Shown piece by piece: positions 29,178 through 37,706 of a stretch of 64,000 nt of DNA. Position 1 is the first letter of the stretch. The number at the start of each line of letters is the position of its first letter. The position numbers and the translations under genes were made by a program. This DNA is from DAOTWA01 sp034435955 (GTDB taxonomy: Bacteria; Chloroflexota; Anaerolineae; Anaerolineales; Anaerolineaceae). The notes under the pieces were generated by a model. The model did not search any database, was not told where the DNA came from, and saw only the letters and a program-made list of their open reading frames with translations. The stretch spans positions 1 to 64,000 of the forward strand of contig DAOTWA010000054.1 in assembly GCA_034435955.1 (NCBI GenBank), read 5' to 3'.

Positions 29178-30137
29178 ATGATGCGATCCTTTTTGATATC
29201 GTTGTCCAAAGCAAGATGGGCGCAACGATTAATTACCCATTGGGGTTTCGCCTGGCAGCTTGCATCCCGCTTCGTTGCCGGTGAACGCACAGAGGATGCC
29301 ATCCGCGTGCTGCGCGAACTGAATGCGCGCGGCATCAACGGAACGCTGGATCAGTTGGGAGAAAACACCCGCAACCGCGACGAGGCCTGCCAGGCCAGCG
29401 AGGATCTGGTCCATCTGCTGGACGAGATCGAGCGGTCCGGCGTGCGTTCGGGAATTTCGATCAAGCTGACGCAGATCGGGCTTGCGCTGGATGAGGAGCT
29501 GTGCCGCGAGAACCTGCAGCGTATCCTCGAGCGGGCGGCTGGGTATCACAATTTCGTGCGCATCGACATAGAGGATTCACCCTACGTGGACCGCACGATT
29601 GCAACGTACCTGGAGATGCGCAAACGGGGTTTCGAAAATATCGGCATTGCGCTGCAATCCTATCTCTACCGGTCCGAGGCCGACCTGCGCAACCTGGCGG
29701 CGGTGCGTCCGCGCGTGCGGCTGGTCAAAGGCGCCTATAAAGAGCCGCCTGACATCGCCTTTCCGCGCAAGAGCGATGTGGATCGAAATTTCGATCAACT
29801 GACGGACATCCTTCTGGACATCGCTTTAGAAGCAGGCGCCCCGCGAATCAGCCCAGACGGCCGGACGCCGCCCATACCGGCGATCGCCACCCACGACGAA
29901 ATGCGCATCCAACATGCACGCGAGTACGCCAATAAGATCGGCCTGCCCAAAGATGCGCTTGAGTTCCAGATGCTGTACGGTATCCGCCGGGAATTGCAAG
30001 ACCAGCTTGCGGCGGAAGGCTATCCGGTGAGGGTGTACATTCCTTACGGCACGCACTGGTATCCATACCTGATGCGCCGGCTCGCGGAGAGGCCGGCAAA
30101 TTTGTGGTTCTTCCTCTCTAACTACTTCCGCAGGTGA
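29178..30137 (+). CDS. Proline dehydrogenase family protein
   Basis: A 319-residue stand-alone proline dehydrogenase (FAD TIM barrel), which oxidises proline to pyrroline-5-carboxylate. Supporting blocks are NGTLDQLGENTRN, RIDIEDSPYVDRTI, RLVKGAYKEPPDIAFP, and YIPYGTHWYPYLMRRLAERP near the C terminus, which includes the conserved Tyr and Arg pair binding proline. GGAGAGG lies about 11 nt upstream of the ATG at 29178 (a second ATG follows directly). Separate from a P5C dehydrogenase, as is common outside Gram-negative PutA fusions. The SDR gene starts 4 nt downstream. Confidence 0.9.
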   Translation: MMRSFLISLSKARWAQRLITHWGFAWQLASRFVAGERTEDAIRVLRELNARGINGTLDQLGENTRNRDEACQASEDLVHLLDEIERSGVRSGISIKLTQIGLALDEELCRENLQRILERAAGYHNFVRIDIEDSPYVDRTIATYLEMRKRGFENIGIALQSYLYRSEADLRNLAAVRPRVRLVKGAYKEPPDIAFPRKSDVDRNFDQLTDILLDIALEAGAPRISPDGRTPPIPAIATHDEMRIQHAREYANKIGLPKDALEFQMLYGIRRELQDQLAAEGYPVRVYIPYGTHWYPYLMRRLAERPANLWFFLSNYFRR

Positions 30138-30141
30138 CCCG

Positions 30142-30879
30142 ATGAGCGAAGATGATGGCTCCTCCCCGTTGGCGGTGGTGACCGGCGCGAGCCGGCGTTT
30201 AGGTCTGACGCTGGCAAAAGCGCTGGCCGAAAAGGGCTACGCCGTCGGACTTCACTACAACCGTGCGGAGAGCGAGGCTGAGGAAGCGCGCACAGCGTTG
30301 ATGGCGTCAGGCGTTCCGGTTGTGACGCTGCAGGCCGACCTGACCGATCCGGCGCAGATCAGCGCCATGATGAATCGGGTGGCGGATAGTGGATATCCAT
30401 TGAGGGTGCTGGTCAATTCGGCGGCGGTAATGAAACGGGCCGATTTGAGGACGATCTCGGCAGCGGAATGGGACCAGACGCTGGCGCTCAATCTGCGCGC
30501 ACCGATGCTTCTGGCTCAGCTCGCTGTGCGCTTGATGGGTTCAGAAGGTGGACTGATCGTGAATGTGAGCGACAGTGGGGCGCATCGGGCGTGGACCGGT
30601 TACCCCGCCTACATCGTCAGCAAGGCAGCGCTGGAATCGCTGACCAGATTGCAAGCGCGCGCTTTCGCCCCTCAGGTGCGGGTGAACGCCATTGCGCCGG
30701 GGCTGTACCTGCCTTCGCCGGAGGTGAGCGACGCACAATGGTCGCGCCTGATCGAACGGTTGCCACTCGGGCGTCCGGCGTCGGGCGCGGATTTAAGCAA
30801 GGCGCTGGAGTACCTGCTGGATAACGAGTACGTCACCGGACAGACGATCGTGGTCGATGGCGGCTACCAATTGGTGTAA
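30142..30879 (+). CDS. SDR oxidoreductase, pteridine reductase-like
   Basis: A 245-residue short-chain dehydrogenase. The Rossmann motif is TGASRRLG (14-21); the paired arginines after the serine suggest NADPH binding and are typical of pteridine reductases and FolM rather than FabG. The catalytic residues are Ser in NVSDSG and Tyr and Lys in YPAYIVSKAALE. The C terminus has NAIAPGLYLPSPEV and TGQTIVVDGGYQLV. The likely reaction is reduction of dihydropterin or dihydrofolate, though other substrates are possible. It is coupled to the proline dehydrogenase gene by a 4-nt gap. Confidence 0.85.
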   Translation: MSEDDGSSPLAVVTGASRRLGLTLAKALAEKGYAVGLHYNRAESEAEEARTALMASGVPVVTLQADLTDPAQISAMMNRVADSGYPLRVLVNSAAVMKRADLRTISAAEWDQTLALNLRAPMLLAQLAVRLMGSEGGLIVNVSDSGAHRAWTGYPAYIVSKAALESLTRLQARAFAPQVRVNAIAPGLYLPSPEVSDAQWSRLIERLPLGRPASGADLSKALEYLLDNEYVTGQTIVVDGGYQLV

Positions 30880-31040
30880 GGATGTCCGTCCGGTTCACGG
30901 CGTCAGAAAGCGATGAAATGCCGACATTTTCCCTCGATCAGAGCGGAATTTGGTTGGATGGACGGTTGGTCGTTATAATTCTATGAAGACATGGATCTAT
31001 GCGCGCACATGAGGTGTTGGGCTGATCCCTTTTATCACCT

Positions 31041-31970
31041 ATGGATGCTAATCCTCCCACCAAGCGGTCCCCGATCTGGCAGTTCATCCTGCTCTCGCGC
31101 CCATTTTTCCTGCTGGGCGGGGTTTTGTTTTACGCTCTGGGGGTGGGGATCGGCCATTACCTCGGCGTCCGGTTGGACTGGCGAGCATATCTGCTGGGCC
31201 AGGCGTGCGTCACCACGCTGCAACTGAGCGCCCATTACCTCAACGAATACTTTGACGCGCCTGGGGATCGGAGCAACCCCAACCGGACACCCTTCACCGG
31301 CGGGAGCGGTATGCTGCAGGAAGGCAGGTTGGCGCGTCACGTGGCGCTGATGGCGGCAGCCACAACCCTCACGGTTGGCGCCGTGGTCACCGTGCTGCTG
31401 CTGCGGGATGGGTATTTGAGCCCGCCGGCGATGATCATCCTGGCAATCGCGTTTCTGGGCTCGTTCTTTTATTCCGTGCCGCCGGTGCGCCTGGTGAGCT
31501 CGGGCTACGGCGAGTTGACCACGGCGATCCTGGTGTCCAATTTGGTGCCGGCGTTTGCATTCATCCTGCAGAGCGGCGATCTGCACCGCCTGGTGGCGAT
31601 GAGCACTTTCCCGCTGACCGCGCTGATGTTGGCGATGCTGCTGGCTTTCTCGCTGCCAGATTATGCGGCGGATATCAGAAGCGGGAAGCGCAATCTCATG
31701 GTTCGCATTGGCTGGCAAAATGGGATGTTCCTGCACAATTTGCTCATCCTGCTGGCCTACCTGCTGTTGGGCATCGCGGTGATCATGGGTATGCCCTGGC
31801 GGGTAATCTGGCCGGCGTTTTTAACCCTGCCGATCGGAGCTTTCCAGATCTGGCAGATGGTGCGCATCGGCGCCGGAGCGAAGCCCAACTGGAGGGCGCT
31901 GACCGTCACCGCGTTGGCCTTACTGGCAACCACTGCTTATCTGCTCACCGTGGCATTCTGGACGGCGTAA
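31041..31970 (+). CDS. UbiA-family prenyltransferase (MenA-like)
   Basis: A 309-residue integral membrane prenyltransferase with about eight membrane helices. The first Asp-rich motif is NEYFDAPGDRSNP and the second is DYAADIRSGKRNL, both needed for Mg2+-prenyl diphosphate binding. The second motif resembles MenA (1,4-dihydroxy-2-naphthoate prenyltransferase), so menaquinone synthesis is likely; other acceptors are possible. A TATAAT box lies at 30974-30979 upstream. moeA follows with only a 3-nt gap, suggesting a shared transcript. Confidence 0.83.
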   Translation: MDANPPTKRSPIWQFILLSRPFFLLGGVLFYALGVGIGHYLGVRLDWRAYLLGQACVTTLQLSAHYLNEYFDAPGDRSNPNRTPFTGGSGMLQEGRLARHVALMAAATTLTVGAVVTVLLLRDGYLSPPAMIILAIAFLGSFFYSVPPVRLVSSGYGELTTAILVSNLVPAFAFILQSGDLHRLVAMSTFPLTALMLAMLLAFSLPDYAADIRSGKRNLMVRIGWQNGMFLHNLLILLAYLLLGIAVIMGMPWRVIWPAFLTLPIGAFQIWQMVRIGAGAKPNWRALTVTALALLATTAYLLTVAFWTA

Positions 31971-31973
31971 GTC

Positions 31974-33209
31974 ATGCCCGAATTCCTCCAACTTCTACCC
32001 CCGCAAGAAGCTCTGAAAATATGGTTAGAAAATCTTCCGGCCGTTCCCATGCGGGAGGAAGAGATCGAAAGCGCCTCTGCCCTGAACCGGGTTACAGCCC
32101 GGGCGGTCGTAGCGCCCGAACCGCTGCCGCCTTTCCATCGAAGCACGGTGGATGGGTATGCTGTCAGGGCGAAGGATACTTTCGGCGCTTCGGACAGCCT
32201 GCCGGCCTATCTGGAGCTGGCCGGGGAGGTGCCGATGGGTGCCCCACCGCCCTTCGAGTTGAAAGCCGCTCAGGCTGCATTGATCCACACCGGGGGTATG
32301 CTCCCCGAAGGTGCCGATGCGGTGGTGATGGTCGAACACACTCAATTAGCCCGCCCGGGCGAAGTGGAGGTGCTGCGCGCTGTGGCGGTGGGTGAAAACG
32401 TGCTTCTGACCGGCGAAGATGTGTCCGCAGGCCAGACCGTGATCGAGGCCGGCAGGCGGCTGCGGCCGGCCGAGATCGGCGGACTGATGGCGTTGGGGAT
32501 CACGCGGGTGGCAGTAGTAAAACCGCCGCACATTGGCATCCTCTCCAGCGGAGACGAGGTGGTCTCACCGGAGAAACAACCAGGGCCGGGGCAGGTGCGC
32601 GATGCGAACTCGTACTCGCTGGGCGCGCTGATCCAGGCAGTCGGCGGTGTGGCCAACCGTTATGGCATCCTCCCCGACCGGGCCGAGGCCCTGGAATCCG
32701 CCCTGGCGGGCGCGCTGAAAGAATGCGACGCGGTGGTGATTACCGCCGGTTCTTCGGCCAGCACACGCGACCTGACCGCCCAGGTAATCCATGCGGCCGG
32801 GGCGCCGGGTGTACTGGTGCACGGGGTGAACGTGCGGCCGGGAAAGCCAACCATCCTGGCGGTGTGCAACGGCAAGGCGGTCATCGGTCTGCCAGGCAAT
32901 CCGGTCAGCGCGCTGGTCATCGCCGGGCTGTTCCTGCGGCCGGTGATCGAGCACCTGCTTGGGATGACGCGGCGCGAGATTCAGCCGCAGGTGTCGGCGC
33001 GGTTGACCGTCAACCTGCCCTCTCAAGCCGGCCGCGAGGATTGGGTGCCAGTGCGACTGATCGCGGGCGTGGATGGTTTTCGGGCCGAACCGGTTTATTA
33101 CAAAAGCAACCTGATTTTCAGGCTGGCGCAGGCGGATGGTCTCTTGAGGATCCCCGCCGATGCCAACGGCCTGGCGGCCGGAGAAACGGCTCAGGTCGTC
33201 TTGCTGTGA
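31974..33209 (+). CDS. moeA: Molybdopterin molybdotransferase MoeA
   Basis: A 411-residue MoeA, which inserts molybdate into adenylylated molybdopterin. Blocks in order: PLPPFHRSTVDGYAVRAKD near residues 50-68, GADAVVMVEHT, LSSGDEVVSPEKQPGPGQVRD, VRPGKPTILAVCNGKAVIGLPGNPVSALV. The C-terminal beta domain IV is present (DWVPVRLIAG). It is followed within 6 nt by a second MoeA-like gene carrying an extra binding domain; such MoeA pairs are frequent and may separate Mo and W use or different cofactor branches. Confidence 0.92.
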   Translation: MPEFLQLLPPQEALKIWLENLPAVPMREEEIESASALNRVTARAVVAPEPLPPFHRSTVDGYAVRAKDTFGASDSLPAYLELAGEVPMGAPPPFELKAAQAALIHTGGMLPEGADAVVMVEHTQLARPGEVEVLRAVAVGENVLLTGEDVSAGQTVIEAGRRLRPAEIGGLMALGITRVAVVKPPHIGILSSGDEVVSPEKQPGPGQVRDANSYSLGALIQAVGGVANRYGILPDRAEALESALAGALKECDAVVITAGSSASTRDLTAQVIHAAGAPGVLVHGVNVRPGKPTILAVCNGKAVIGLPGNPVSALVIAGLFLRPVIEHLLGMTRREIQPQVSARLTVNLPSQAGREDWVPVRLIAGVDGFRAEPVYYKSNLIFRLAQADGLLRIPADANGLAAGETAQVVLL

Positions 33210-33214
33210 GGGTG

Positions 33215-35185
33215 ATGCGCATGGGCGTTTATTTACACGATATCCCGCTATCCGAAGCCTGGCGGCGCTGGCAGGTTGCCCTACAGGCAGCCGGTCTGTG
33301 GGGCGTGCTGGGGGTCGAGGAAATTTCGTTGGACGAGAAAGCACTGGGCCGCACCCTGGCGGAGCCGGTATGGGCGCGGATTTCTTCTCCCCATTACCAC
33401 GCCGCGGCGATGGATGGTTTTGCCGTGCGTGCTAGCGAAACGGACGGCGCCATGCCGACCGCACCGGTCACGCTGCAGGCGGGGGCGCAGGCGGTTTATG
33501 TGGATACCGGCGACCCGCTGCCCGAATGGGCTGACGCGGTCATTCCGATCGAGAACGTCGAAGCGTTGGGAGCGGATGGGGATATCGCCGAGGACGCGCG
33601 CCGGCCGAAGGCCATCCGCATTCGCGCGGCGGTGACGCCATGGTCTTCGGTGCGCCCGATGGGGGAAGACATCGTCGCCACGCAGCTTGTCTTACCGGCC
33701 GGGCAGATTCTACGCCCAGTGGATCTGGGAGCGGCGGCTGCCTGCGGGCACGCCAGTTTGCGGGTGGCGAGGAAACCACGTGTGGCCATCCTGCCGACCG
33801 GCACGGAGCTGGTGCCCATCGGACGTGAGGTCAGGCCGGGAGAGATCATCGAATTCAACTCGATTGTTCTGGCAGCGCAGGTGGAAGCGTGGGGCGGCGA
33901 GGCGAAACGTTATCCGATCACGGCGGACGATTACGATCAGATACGGGCGCGCGTGGAGCAGGCGGCCGCCGAGAGCGATTTGGTGCTGCTCAACGCGGGA
34001 TCATCGGCCGGCGCGGAAGATTTCTCCGCCCGGGTGGTCGGCGCGTTGGGGGAGCTGCTGGTGCACGGCGTGGCGGTGCGGCCAGGGCACCCGGTCATCC
34101 TGGGGATGATTCAGGGGCTGGAACGGCGAAAAACGCCGATCATCGGCGTGCCGGGTTACCCGGTTTCCGCCGCGCTGACCGGGGAGATCTTCGTGGAGCC
34201 GCTGATGGCGCGCTGGCAAGGACGCACGGCCAGCGAACCGGCCGAGGTGCGCGCGCGTCTGACGCGTAAGGTGACCTCTCCTGCTGGCGATGATGATTGG
34301 CTGCGCGTAGCGGTGGGTCGTGTGGGCGAACGGATGCTGGCGGCTCCATTACCGCGCGGGGCCGGGGTGATCACTTCGTTGGTGCGCGCCGACGGCGTGG
34401 TCATTATACCCAGAGGCACCCAGGGGCTGGAGGCGGGCAGTGAAGTCGCCGTACGGCTCTACCGGCCGCCCAGCGAGCTGGAGCGCACCATCTTTATGAT
34501 CGGCTCGCACGATCTGACGCTCGACCTGCTCGCGCAGTATCTGGCCGAACGTGGTCGGCGGCTGGCATCGGTCAATGCGGGGAGTCAGGGCGGTTTGGTC
34601 GCCTTGCGAAGGGGGGAGGCGCATCTGGCGGGATGCCACCTGCTCGATCCCCAGACCGGCGTCTATAATGTGTCGTATATCCGCCAGTACCTGCCCGGCA
34701 TACCGGTGACACTGGTTGCCTGGGTGGGGAGGGCGCAGGGAATGATGGTGGCGAAGGGCAACCCCAAATCCATTCGCGGGCTTGAGGACCTGGAACGAGA
34801 CGACATCACCTTCGTCAATCGTCAACGGGGAGCGGGGACGCGCGTGCTGCTGGATTATCATCTCTCGCGGCTTGGATTGGCGCCGGAGAAGATATCCGGC
34901 TACAATCAAGAAGAGTACACTCATCTGGCTGTGGCGGCCGCGATCGCTTCTGGCCGGGCAGACTGTGGACTGGGGATCGCGGCAGCCGCTCAGGCGCTTG
35001 ATCTGGATTTCATTCCATTGTTTGACGAGCGCTATGATCTGGTCATCCCTCGCGAGCATTATCGGTCCGAACTGCTCCATCCGCTGCTGGATCTGGCTGG
35101 GGATGCCGATTTTCGACGCGCGGTGAGCGCTTTGCCTGGTTACGATGTCAGCCATATGGGAGAAGTTCTGGCTGAGGTAGAATAA
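33215..35185 (+). CDS. MoeA fused to a C-terminal periplasmic-binding-protein-like domain
   Basis: A 656-residue fusion. Residues 1 to about 420 are MoeA (YHAAAMDGFAVRASETD, LPTGTELVPIGREVRPGEI, GVPGYPVSAALTGE). Residues about 425-656 are a PBP-like domain without signal peptide (GSHDLTLDLLAQYLAERG, VNRQRGAGTRVLLDYHLSRL, ASGRADCGLGIAAAAQAL), related to molybdate or tungstate sensing domains. The domain may capture oxyanion or sense it and feed it to the MoeA site. I took the ATG at 33215; another ATG at 33221 is equally plausible, while earlier in-frame codons lie inside moeA. The arrangement is known in other bacteria and archaea. Confidence 0.9.
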   Translation: MRMGVYLHDIPLSEAWRRWQVALQAAGLWGVLGVEEISLDEKALGRTLAEPVWARISSPHYHAAAMDGFAVRASETDGAMPTAPVTLQAGAQAVYVDTGDPLPEWADAVIPIENVEALGADGDIAEDARRPKAIRIRAAVTPWSSVRPMGEDIVATQLVLPAGQILRPVDLGAAAACGHASLRVARKPRVAILPTGTELVPIGREVRPGEIIEFNSIVLAAQVEAWGGEAKRYPITADDYDQIRARVEQAAAESDLVLLNAGSSAGAEDFSARVVGALGELLVHGVAVRPGHPVILGMIQGLERRKTPIIGVPGYPVSAALTGEIFVEPLMARWQGRTASEPAEVRARLTRKVTSPAGDDDWLRVAVGRVGERMLAAPLPRGAGVITSLVRADGVVIIPRGTQGLEAGSEVAVRLYRPPSELERTIFMIGSHDLTLDLLAQYLAERGRRLASVNAGSQGGLVALRRGEAHLAGCHLLDPQTGVYNVSYIRQYLPGIPVTLVAWVGRAQGMMVAKGNPKSIRGLEDLERDDITFVNRQRGAGTRVLLDYHLSRLGLAPEKISGYNQEEYTHLAVAAAIASGRADCGLGIAAAAQALDLDFIPLFDERYDLVIPREHYRSELLHPLLDLAGDADFRRAVSALPGYDVSHMGEVLAEVE

Positions 35186-35225
35186 ATATACGAACCGAAG
35201 AATTTGTTACGAAGGAGTGGGCGAT

Positions 35226-35690
35226 ATGCCAATTGCAGCAGGAAATCCTGCCCCAGATTTTGTTCTGCCGGACGAAAACGGCGTTCAACGCCGGCTTTCC
35301 GACTATCGGGGCATACCAGTTATCCTATATTTCTACCCAAAGGACGATACGCCGGGCTGCACCACAGAGGCGTGCAATTTCCGAGATGATTACAGCGCCT
35401 ACCAGGACGCGAATGTGGTGATCCTTGGCGTCAGCCCCGATTCGCCCAAGTCGCACGCCAAATTCAAGGCGAAATATGGGCTGCCGTTCACCCTGCTGGC
35501 GGACAGCGAGCACAAAGTGGCGGAACAGTACGGCGTATGGGGTAAGAAAAAGGCCATGGGGCGCGAATACAATGGCATCTTTCGCACAACGTTCTTAATC
35601 GATGCCAACGGGAAAATTGCCAAGGTGTTCGAGAACGTCAAACCAGCGGAGCACAGCCGTGAGGTATTGGCCGCCTTGAAGGAGCTGTAA
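35226..35690 (+). CDS. bcp: Thioredoxin-dependent peroxiredoxin, Bcp/PrxQ type
   Basis: A 154-residue PrxQ. The peroxidatic Cys45 and resolving Cys50 lie in KDDTPGCTTEACNFRD, the CxxxxC spacing of atypical 2-Cys PrxQ enzymes. It reduces hydrogen peroxide and organic hydroperoxides using thioredoxin. GVSPDSPKSHAKFKAKYGLPF and GIFRTTFLIDANGKI are further family blocks. The ATG at 35226 has GAAGGAG at 35211-35217. It stands alone between the moeA pair and a permease gene. Confidence 0.94.
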   Translation: MPIAAGNPAPDFVLPDENGVQRRLSDYRGIPVILYFYPKDDTPGCTTEACNFRDDYSAYQDANVVILGVSPDSPKSHAKFKAKYGLPFTLLADSEHKVAEQYGVWGKKKAMGREYNGIFRTTFLIDANGKIAKVFENVKPAEHSREVLAALKEL

Positions 35691-35792
35691 GATTCATTCG
35701 CCTGAGGGCCAGTCGGCATCAGCGGCGGCCTTATTCGCACCAGGCCAACGGGATTCAATGACCGGCTGTTTCGCATTCAGCCCGGATGGCTT

Positions 35793-37631
35793 ATGCTGAT
35801 AAAACTAAAGACGGTCTTAATTGGCCATCCGCTGACCACACAAAAGCTGTCCGAGAAACGGCTCAACAACCTGCGGGCGCTGGCGGCGTTCTCGCCGGAT
35901 GCGCTCTCCTCAATTGCCTACGCCAATCAGGAAATCTACCTGGGTTTGGTCGCAGCCGGCGCTGCCGGCCTGGCGCTGGCTCTGCCGGTGGGATTGGCCA
36001 TCGTGGCGCTGCTGGTAATCGTGGCATTCTCCTATTACCAGACAATCCCGGCCTATCCGAACGGGGGCGGTTCGTATGTGGTGGCCAGAGAGAATCTGGG
36101 GGTATTGCCGGGTTTGATGGCAGGGTCGGCGCTGCTGATCGATTACCTGCTCACCGCGGCGGTCAGTCTGACGGCGGGCGTGGATGCGATTGCCTCCGCA
36201 TTCCCGATGCTATGGCCTCACCGGGTCACCATTGCGCTGGGTTTGCTGGTGTTGATCACCCTGGTCAATCTACGCGGGATAAGGGAAACGGGGACGGCGC
36301 TGGCTGCGCCGGTATACCTTTTCGTGGCAAGCTATCTTCTGATGCTTGGAGCAGGAACAGTGCGCCTGATTGTGGAAGGACCGGGGATTGCGCCGATCCA
36401 ACCGCCCGCACCCAGCCAGCCCCTGACTTTGTTCTTACTGTTGCATACGTTTTCGACCGGTTGTACGGCGCTGACCGGCATCGAAGCGATCAGCAATGGA
36501 GTGCCTTATTTCCGCTCTCCGGAGGCCAGAAACGCAGGGCGGACGCTGCTGGTCATGGCGTTACTGATGGGTCTGCTCTTTATCGGCAGCATCGGACTGA
36601 CCCAGGCATTCGGTGTGGTTTCTGCGCCAGAGGAGACCATCCTCTCGGCGCTGGCACACCGGCTGCTGGGGGACAGCGGGGGGTACTTTTTCATTCAGGC
36701 AGTGACGACTCTCATCCTGGCCGTGGCGGCCAATACGAGCTTTGCCGGCTTTCCGCGCCTGGCGGCGATCCTGGCCGGGGATGGCTTCCTTCCGCGCCAG
36801 CTCACACAACTGGGCGACCGGCTGGTCTTCACCAACGGCATCCTGCTGCTATCGGGCGCCACGGCGCTGATGATCGTCGTGTTCCGCGGTGATACTCACG
36901 CGTTAATCCCGCTATTCGCCATTGGGGCGTTTCTGGCGTACACCCTCTCCCAATCCGGTATGGTGGTGCACTGGCTAAGGGTGAAAGGCGCGCACTGGCA
37001 CTGGAAGTCAGCCGTCAACGGCTTGGGGGCGGCGGCCACGGGTGTGGCGCTGCTGGTTATCGCGGTGAATAAATTCGTGGAGGGAGCCTGGATCTCGATC
37101 CTGCTTATACCTCTCTTCATGTACGTTTTCTGGCGGATACGCTCTTATTATCAATCGGTGGGCAGTCAGCTATCCCTTAGCGGCCTGCCTCCTTCCCTGC
37201 GGCCAGCCCCTCCCGTGCGCGTGGTGGTGCCTGTTTCGGGTGTGAATCGCTCGACTATTGAAGCCGTACGCTACGCCATGTCAATCTCGCAGGATGTCAC
37301 GGCGGTTTATGTGGAGGTGGATCCGGGCAGCGGCCCAAAGATCGTCAAGGAGTGGACCTGTTGGTTACCGGATATTCCGCTGGCGGTGGTGCCCTCTCCA
37401 TATCGATCAATCGTCGAGCCCTTTTTCGAGTTCCTGGACCGCACCGATCAGGAACATAACGATGGCACCATGGCAGCGGTGGTATTGCCTGAATATGTCC
37501 CGCGCCACTGGTGGGAAGGTCTGCTGCACAACCAGACGGCGGCGCTGATCCGCAACGCGCTGTTGTTCCGGCGGCGGAATTTCGGCTACCAGCGCGTCAT
37601 CATCGACGTGCCGTACCACGTTCGCCGGTGA
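35793..37631 (+). CDS. APC-superfamily permease with C-terminal cytoplasmic domain
   Basis: A 612-residue transporter. Twelve hydrophobic segments fill residues 1-455; the first helices carry AAFSPDALSSIAYANQEIY, a block seen in KUP-like and amino-acid APC permeases. Residues about 470-612 form a soluble domain with a VVPVSGVNRSTIEAVRYA motif, resembling a universal-stress-like fold. The substrate (amino acid or cation) is not clear. No good Shine-Dalgarno precedes the ATG. It is followed by a sensor kinase gene after 75 nt. Confidence 0.82.
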   Translation: MLIKLKTVLIGHPLTTQKLSEKRLNNLRALAAFSPDALSSIAYANQEIYLGLVAAGAAGLALALPVGLAIVALLVIVAFSYYQTIPAYPNGGGSYVVARENLGVLPGLMAGSALLIDYLLTAAVSLTAGVDAIASAFPMLWPHRVTIALGLLVLITLVNLRGIRETGTALAAPVYLFVASYLLMLGAGTVRLIVEGPGIAPIQPPAPSQPLTLFLLLHTFSTGCTALTGIEAISNGVPYFRSPEARNAGRTLLVMALLMGLLFIGSIGLTQAFGVVSAPEETILSALAHRLLGDSGGYFFIQAVTTLILAVAANTSFAGFPRLAAILAGDGFLPRQLTQLGDRLVFTNGILLLSGATALMIVVFRGDTHALIPLFAIGAFLAYTLSQSGMVVHWLRVKGAHWHWKSAVNGLGAAATGVALLVIAVNKFVEGAWISILLIPLFMYVFWRIRSYYQSVGSQLSLSGLPPSLRPAPPVRVVVPVSGVNRSTIEAVRYAMSISQDVTAVYVEVDPGSGPKIVKEWTCWLPDIPLAVVPSPYRSIVEPFFEFLDRTDQEHNDGTMAAVVLPEYVPRHWWEGLLHNQTAALIRNALLFRRRNFGYQRVIIDVPYHVRR

Positions 37632-37694
37632 GTTATGCTCGGGCAGGGCGTGCGTAAAGTCACAAACCAGGCCAGTATTCCGATAGTTTTAGGG

Positions 37695-37700
37695 TAAAAT
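37695..37700 (+). promoter_or_regulatory. -10 element for a probable leaderless kinase transcript
   Basis: TAAAAT ends 6 nt before the ATG at 37707, so transcription should begin at the start codon itself. No Shine-Dalgarno is visible. The -35 region is poor. Confidence 0.4.
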
Positions 37701-37706
37701 CAGCGT

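Noticed and set aside
35786..36892. 368-residue alternative frame over the permease gene
   Set aside because: Arg/Gly-rich composition without family pattern; the overlapping frame encodes a clear multipass permease.
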